The notes beneath the pieces are model-generated. The model worked only from the letters and a program-made list of their open reading frames with translations, made no database searches and was not told the DNA's origin. This document shows positions 63,729 to 64,000 of a stretch of 64,000 nucleotides of DNA, piece after piece. Position numbers and translations under genes: made by a program. Position 1 is the first letter of the stretch, and every line of letters starts with the position of its first letter. The DNA lies in the NCBI RefSeq assembly GCF_000337735.1, contig NZ_AOHX01000047.1:1-64000 (forward strand), read 5' to 3'. Origin of the DNA: Natronorubrum sulfidifaciens JCM 14089 (GTDB lineage: Archaea; Halobacteriota; Halobacteria; Halobacteriales; Natrialbaceae).

Positions 63729-64000
63729 GTGTTGTGTTGTTTTTGTGTTTCGCTCGGTTTGGTCTCGACCCGAGGGTTACTGTCGTGAGCTCGCTGGTCC
63801 CAGCCACGACGGTCCCCGTCGCGAACTGGCGTCGGATCGTTGGAGAGCGCGGACGTACCCGCACCTGCTCCCGTGACACTCACGAGAGCAGCAGTTTCTG
63901 TACGCCGCAACCGTTCGATTTCTCGGACCATCTGTCTCACTCACCCTTTCGGGGTGAAACAGGCTATTTCGATAGGTAACTTTAATATACACAGCAATGA
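63729..64000. other. Upstream region of the PGF-CTERM gene
   Basis: No supported gene in the last 272 bases. Frames that are open are short and lack haloarchaeal composition. The last 30 bases are AT-rich (GGTAACTTTAATATACACAG) and may belong to the next gene outside the window. Confidence 0.45.

Noticed and set aside
1-64000. CRISPR arrays, cas genes, toxin-antitoxin pairs, rRNA genes
   Set aside because: I looked for regularly spaced repeats, Cas motifs and rRNA signatures and saw none. The only repeats are those listed.

Overview
This window is typical haloarchaeal DNA. It is GC-rich, proteins are acidic, the CTCGAG hexamer is very frequent, and many genes have a TATA-like element about 27-30 bp before the start codon with little or no leader. 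The gene set (NrdJ ribonucleotide reductase, BCCT transporter, HTH_10/HalOD1 regulators, CPxC micro-proteins, PGF-CTERM surface proteins, intron-containing tRNA-Met) points to the Halobacteria, probably the Natrialbales (Natrinema/Haloterrigena-like). That last placement is inference. The first 23 bases include a Tn5/Nextera mosaic end, so the window begins at a contig edge with residual adapter.

Layout. 1-4.9 kb: truncated nop5 and flpA (C/D-box RNP), an acyl-CoA ligase, a GshA-like ligase and a winged-HTH regulator. 5-13.5 kb: an M24-fold protein that lacks metal ligands, heme A synthase, a YdjM-like membrane protein, NikR, an HTH_10 regulator followed by a HalOD1 protein, a membrane DnaJ protein, Pol IV, TFS and a beta-RFAP synthase homologue. 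13.6-17.2 kb: a molybdenum island (yqeC-like, fdhA-like, mobA) with a palindrome at the fdhA promoter. 17-28.5 kb: ilvD, a zinc micro-protein, two tandem 82-bp palindromic repeats, a Tat lipoprotein beta-propeller, RibL-type nucleotidyltransferase, JAMM protease, malic enzyme-PTA fusion, DHH/RecJ-like protein and MutY. 28.5-38.4 kb: membrane proteins, an FMN reductase, a 164-bp MITE-like element, a Zim-type DNA methylase, an alcohol dehydrogenase, a cupin, and a 1049-aa PAS/GAF/HTH_10 regulator followed by a second HalOD1 protein. 38.8-52.2 kb: two tRNA genes (Met with intron, Val), each with a truncated copy of its 3' end, with a BCCT transporter, nrdJ and the four-gene trpDFEG operon between them. 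52.3-59.2 kb: transporters, envelope proteins, a CBS protein with a possible HPF-like tail, RadB and an RNase H-fold protein.

The most unusual region is 59.2-63.7 kb, a three-gene secreted-protein locus. One protein has five Q/N-rich units of about 40 residues that recall curlin repeats and ends in a PGF-CTERM-like anchor. A small secreted Asp/Gln-rich protein carries one weaker unit of the same kind. A second PGF-CTERM protein has a lysine-rich tandem repeat that is odd for a halophile. The last two genes lie on opposite strands and share a nearly identical 48-bp coding tract. I infer a cell-surface fibre or biofilm-matrix system; this is a hypothesis from sequence pattern only. No CRISPR array, cas gene, integrase or transposase gene was seen.
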